Shown here in pieces: positions 40,369 to 40,788 of a stretch of 40,788 nt of DNA. Origin of the DNA: a virus; IMG/VR virus record IMGVR_UViG_3300047359_000709, positions 1-40,788 of that record; one strand, 5' to 3'. Below the pieces are notes generated by a model, which did not search any database, was not told the DNA's origin, and saw only the letters and a program-made list of their open reading frames with translations. Positions within the stretch are counted from its first letter, which is position 1. Every line of letters begins with the position of its first letter. A program made the position numbers and the translations under genes.

Positions 40369-40788
40369 ATGAAGAAGTTACTATTATTTTTTATTTGCTC
40401 CTCTGTATTTGCTGATAATGAATTGACTATCAAGCAAGTGGGAGATAATTTTGATCTTACAGTGGATCAAGTCGGATATTCAAATGTAATCAGACGGTGG
40501 CAAACAACTGATACTGGTATTGATGGCGCAGATAATACTATAGAGATAAAACAATTTAAGGGTAGTGGCAGCGCAAGTGATAAAAATGTTTTAGAAATAA
40601 GAAAGATATCAGGAACTGGAAATAACTTCGCATTAGGGCAAGGATATGTTGTAGATTCGAATGGTAATTTTAGTTGGGATGGGGTTGAATACGGAGACAC
40701 ATTCGCGCATATCAATGTGACTGGCGACTACAATGATGTCACAATGCAACAAACAACAGGCGGTCAAGATCCTGGCGGTCATAGATAT
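40369..40788 (+). CDS. Curlin-like secreted repeat protein (second copy), cut by window end
   Basis: 140 residues are visible and the frame is open at the right edge. Signal peptide MKKLLLFFICSSVFA, then NELTIKQVGDNFDLTVDQVG, nearly the same layout as the start of the first curlin-like protein (NEINIEQSGD, IDQVGYGN). Later repeats: DNTIEIKQFKGSGS, NVLEIRKISGTGNN and GDYNDVTMQQTTGG. It may be the minor/nucleator (CsgB-like) or a second fibre subunit. Eight bases after the FecR gene. Confidence 0.75.
   Translation, partial: MKKLLLFFICSSVFADNELTIKQVGDNFDLTVDQVGYSNVIRRWQTTDTGIDGADNTIEIKQFKGSGSASDKNVLEIRKISGTGNNFALGQGYVVDSNGNFSWDGVEYGDTFAHINVTGDYNDVTMQQTTGGQDPGGHRY

Noticed and set aside
534-40715. 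Many open frames on the minus strand
   Set aside because: All lie inside strong + strand genes, lack ribosome sites and recognisable motifs, and follow the opposite-strand shadow pattern of conserved proteins.
1-40788. tRNA, tmRNA, CRISPR array, integrase or insertion sequence
   Set aside because: Gaps between genes are all under about 160 bases; I found no cloverleaf with conserved T-arm, no spaced direct repeats and no transposase or integrase motif.

Overview
The window looks like about 41 kb of a T4-like contractile-tail bacteriophage (Caudoviricetes), most like the marine T4-like phages of cyanobacteria, SAR11 and other oceanic bacteria. All supported genes lie on the + strand, are tightly packed, and often overlap by ATGA or TAATG. 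The T4 morphogenesis order 13-14-15-16-17-18-19-20-67-68-21-22-23 is present, followed by the marine-type block gp3-like, uvsY, uvsW and 55. The T4 replication order 47-46-45-44-62-regA is kept but split by cargo genes. There are no photosynthesis genes. A CsgG-type outer-membrane channel implies a Gram-negative host, probably a heterotroph (inference). I see no tRNA, integrase, IS element or CRISPR array.

Layout. 1-1.4 kb: end of a glycosyltransferase/2-oxoglutarate dioxygenase fusion like lysyl hydroxylase. 1.4-15.3 kb: neck, terminase, tail, portal, scaffold, protease and capsid genes, with a strong terminator after the capsid gene. 15.3-21.6 kb: recombination and late-transcription genes (uvsY, uvsW, 55, 47, 46). 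21.6-31.3 kb: cargo, namely peptide deformylase, a probable DNA-base hypermodification operon (APS-kinase-like P-loop kinase, TET/JBP dioxygenase, sugar-nucleotide epimerase, TET-associated-type glycosyltransferase), Hsp20, a zincin-VWA protein with its MoxR/CobS-like AAA+ partner, and another glycosyltransferase. 31.3-35.8 kb: clamp, clamp loader, exonuclease and RegA with small genes between. 35.8-40.8 kb: MazG-like protein, endolysin, two small membrane proteins, then a curli-type (type VIII) secretion cluster: csgF, csgG, curlin-like, FecR-domain, curlin-like (cut by the window end).

Regulation can be read from the sequence. Nine exact TATAAATA late promoters, matching the gp55 sigma factor encoded here, precede head and tail genes, Hsp20 and regA. 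At least six sigma70-type promoters with exactly 17-bp spacers precede uvsY, 47, the DNA-modification operon, the VWA gene, the AAA+ gene and the 45/44/62 operon. RegA has what looks like an overlapping sigma70/late promoter, and everything from regA through the curli cluster could be one transcript.

Most worth a second look: the curli secretion system inside a phage lysis operon; the TET/JBP-kinase-epimerase-glycosyltransferase operon; and two irregular adjacent replication genes, gp47 with a one-base frameshift at a slippery UUU CGG and gp46 apparently starting at AUC. Function calls rest on reading motifs and protein resemblance by eye; no database search was possible.
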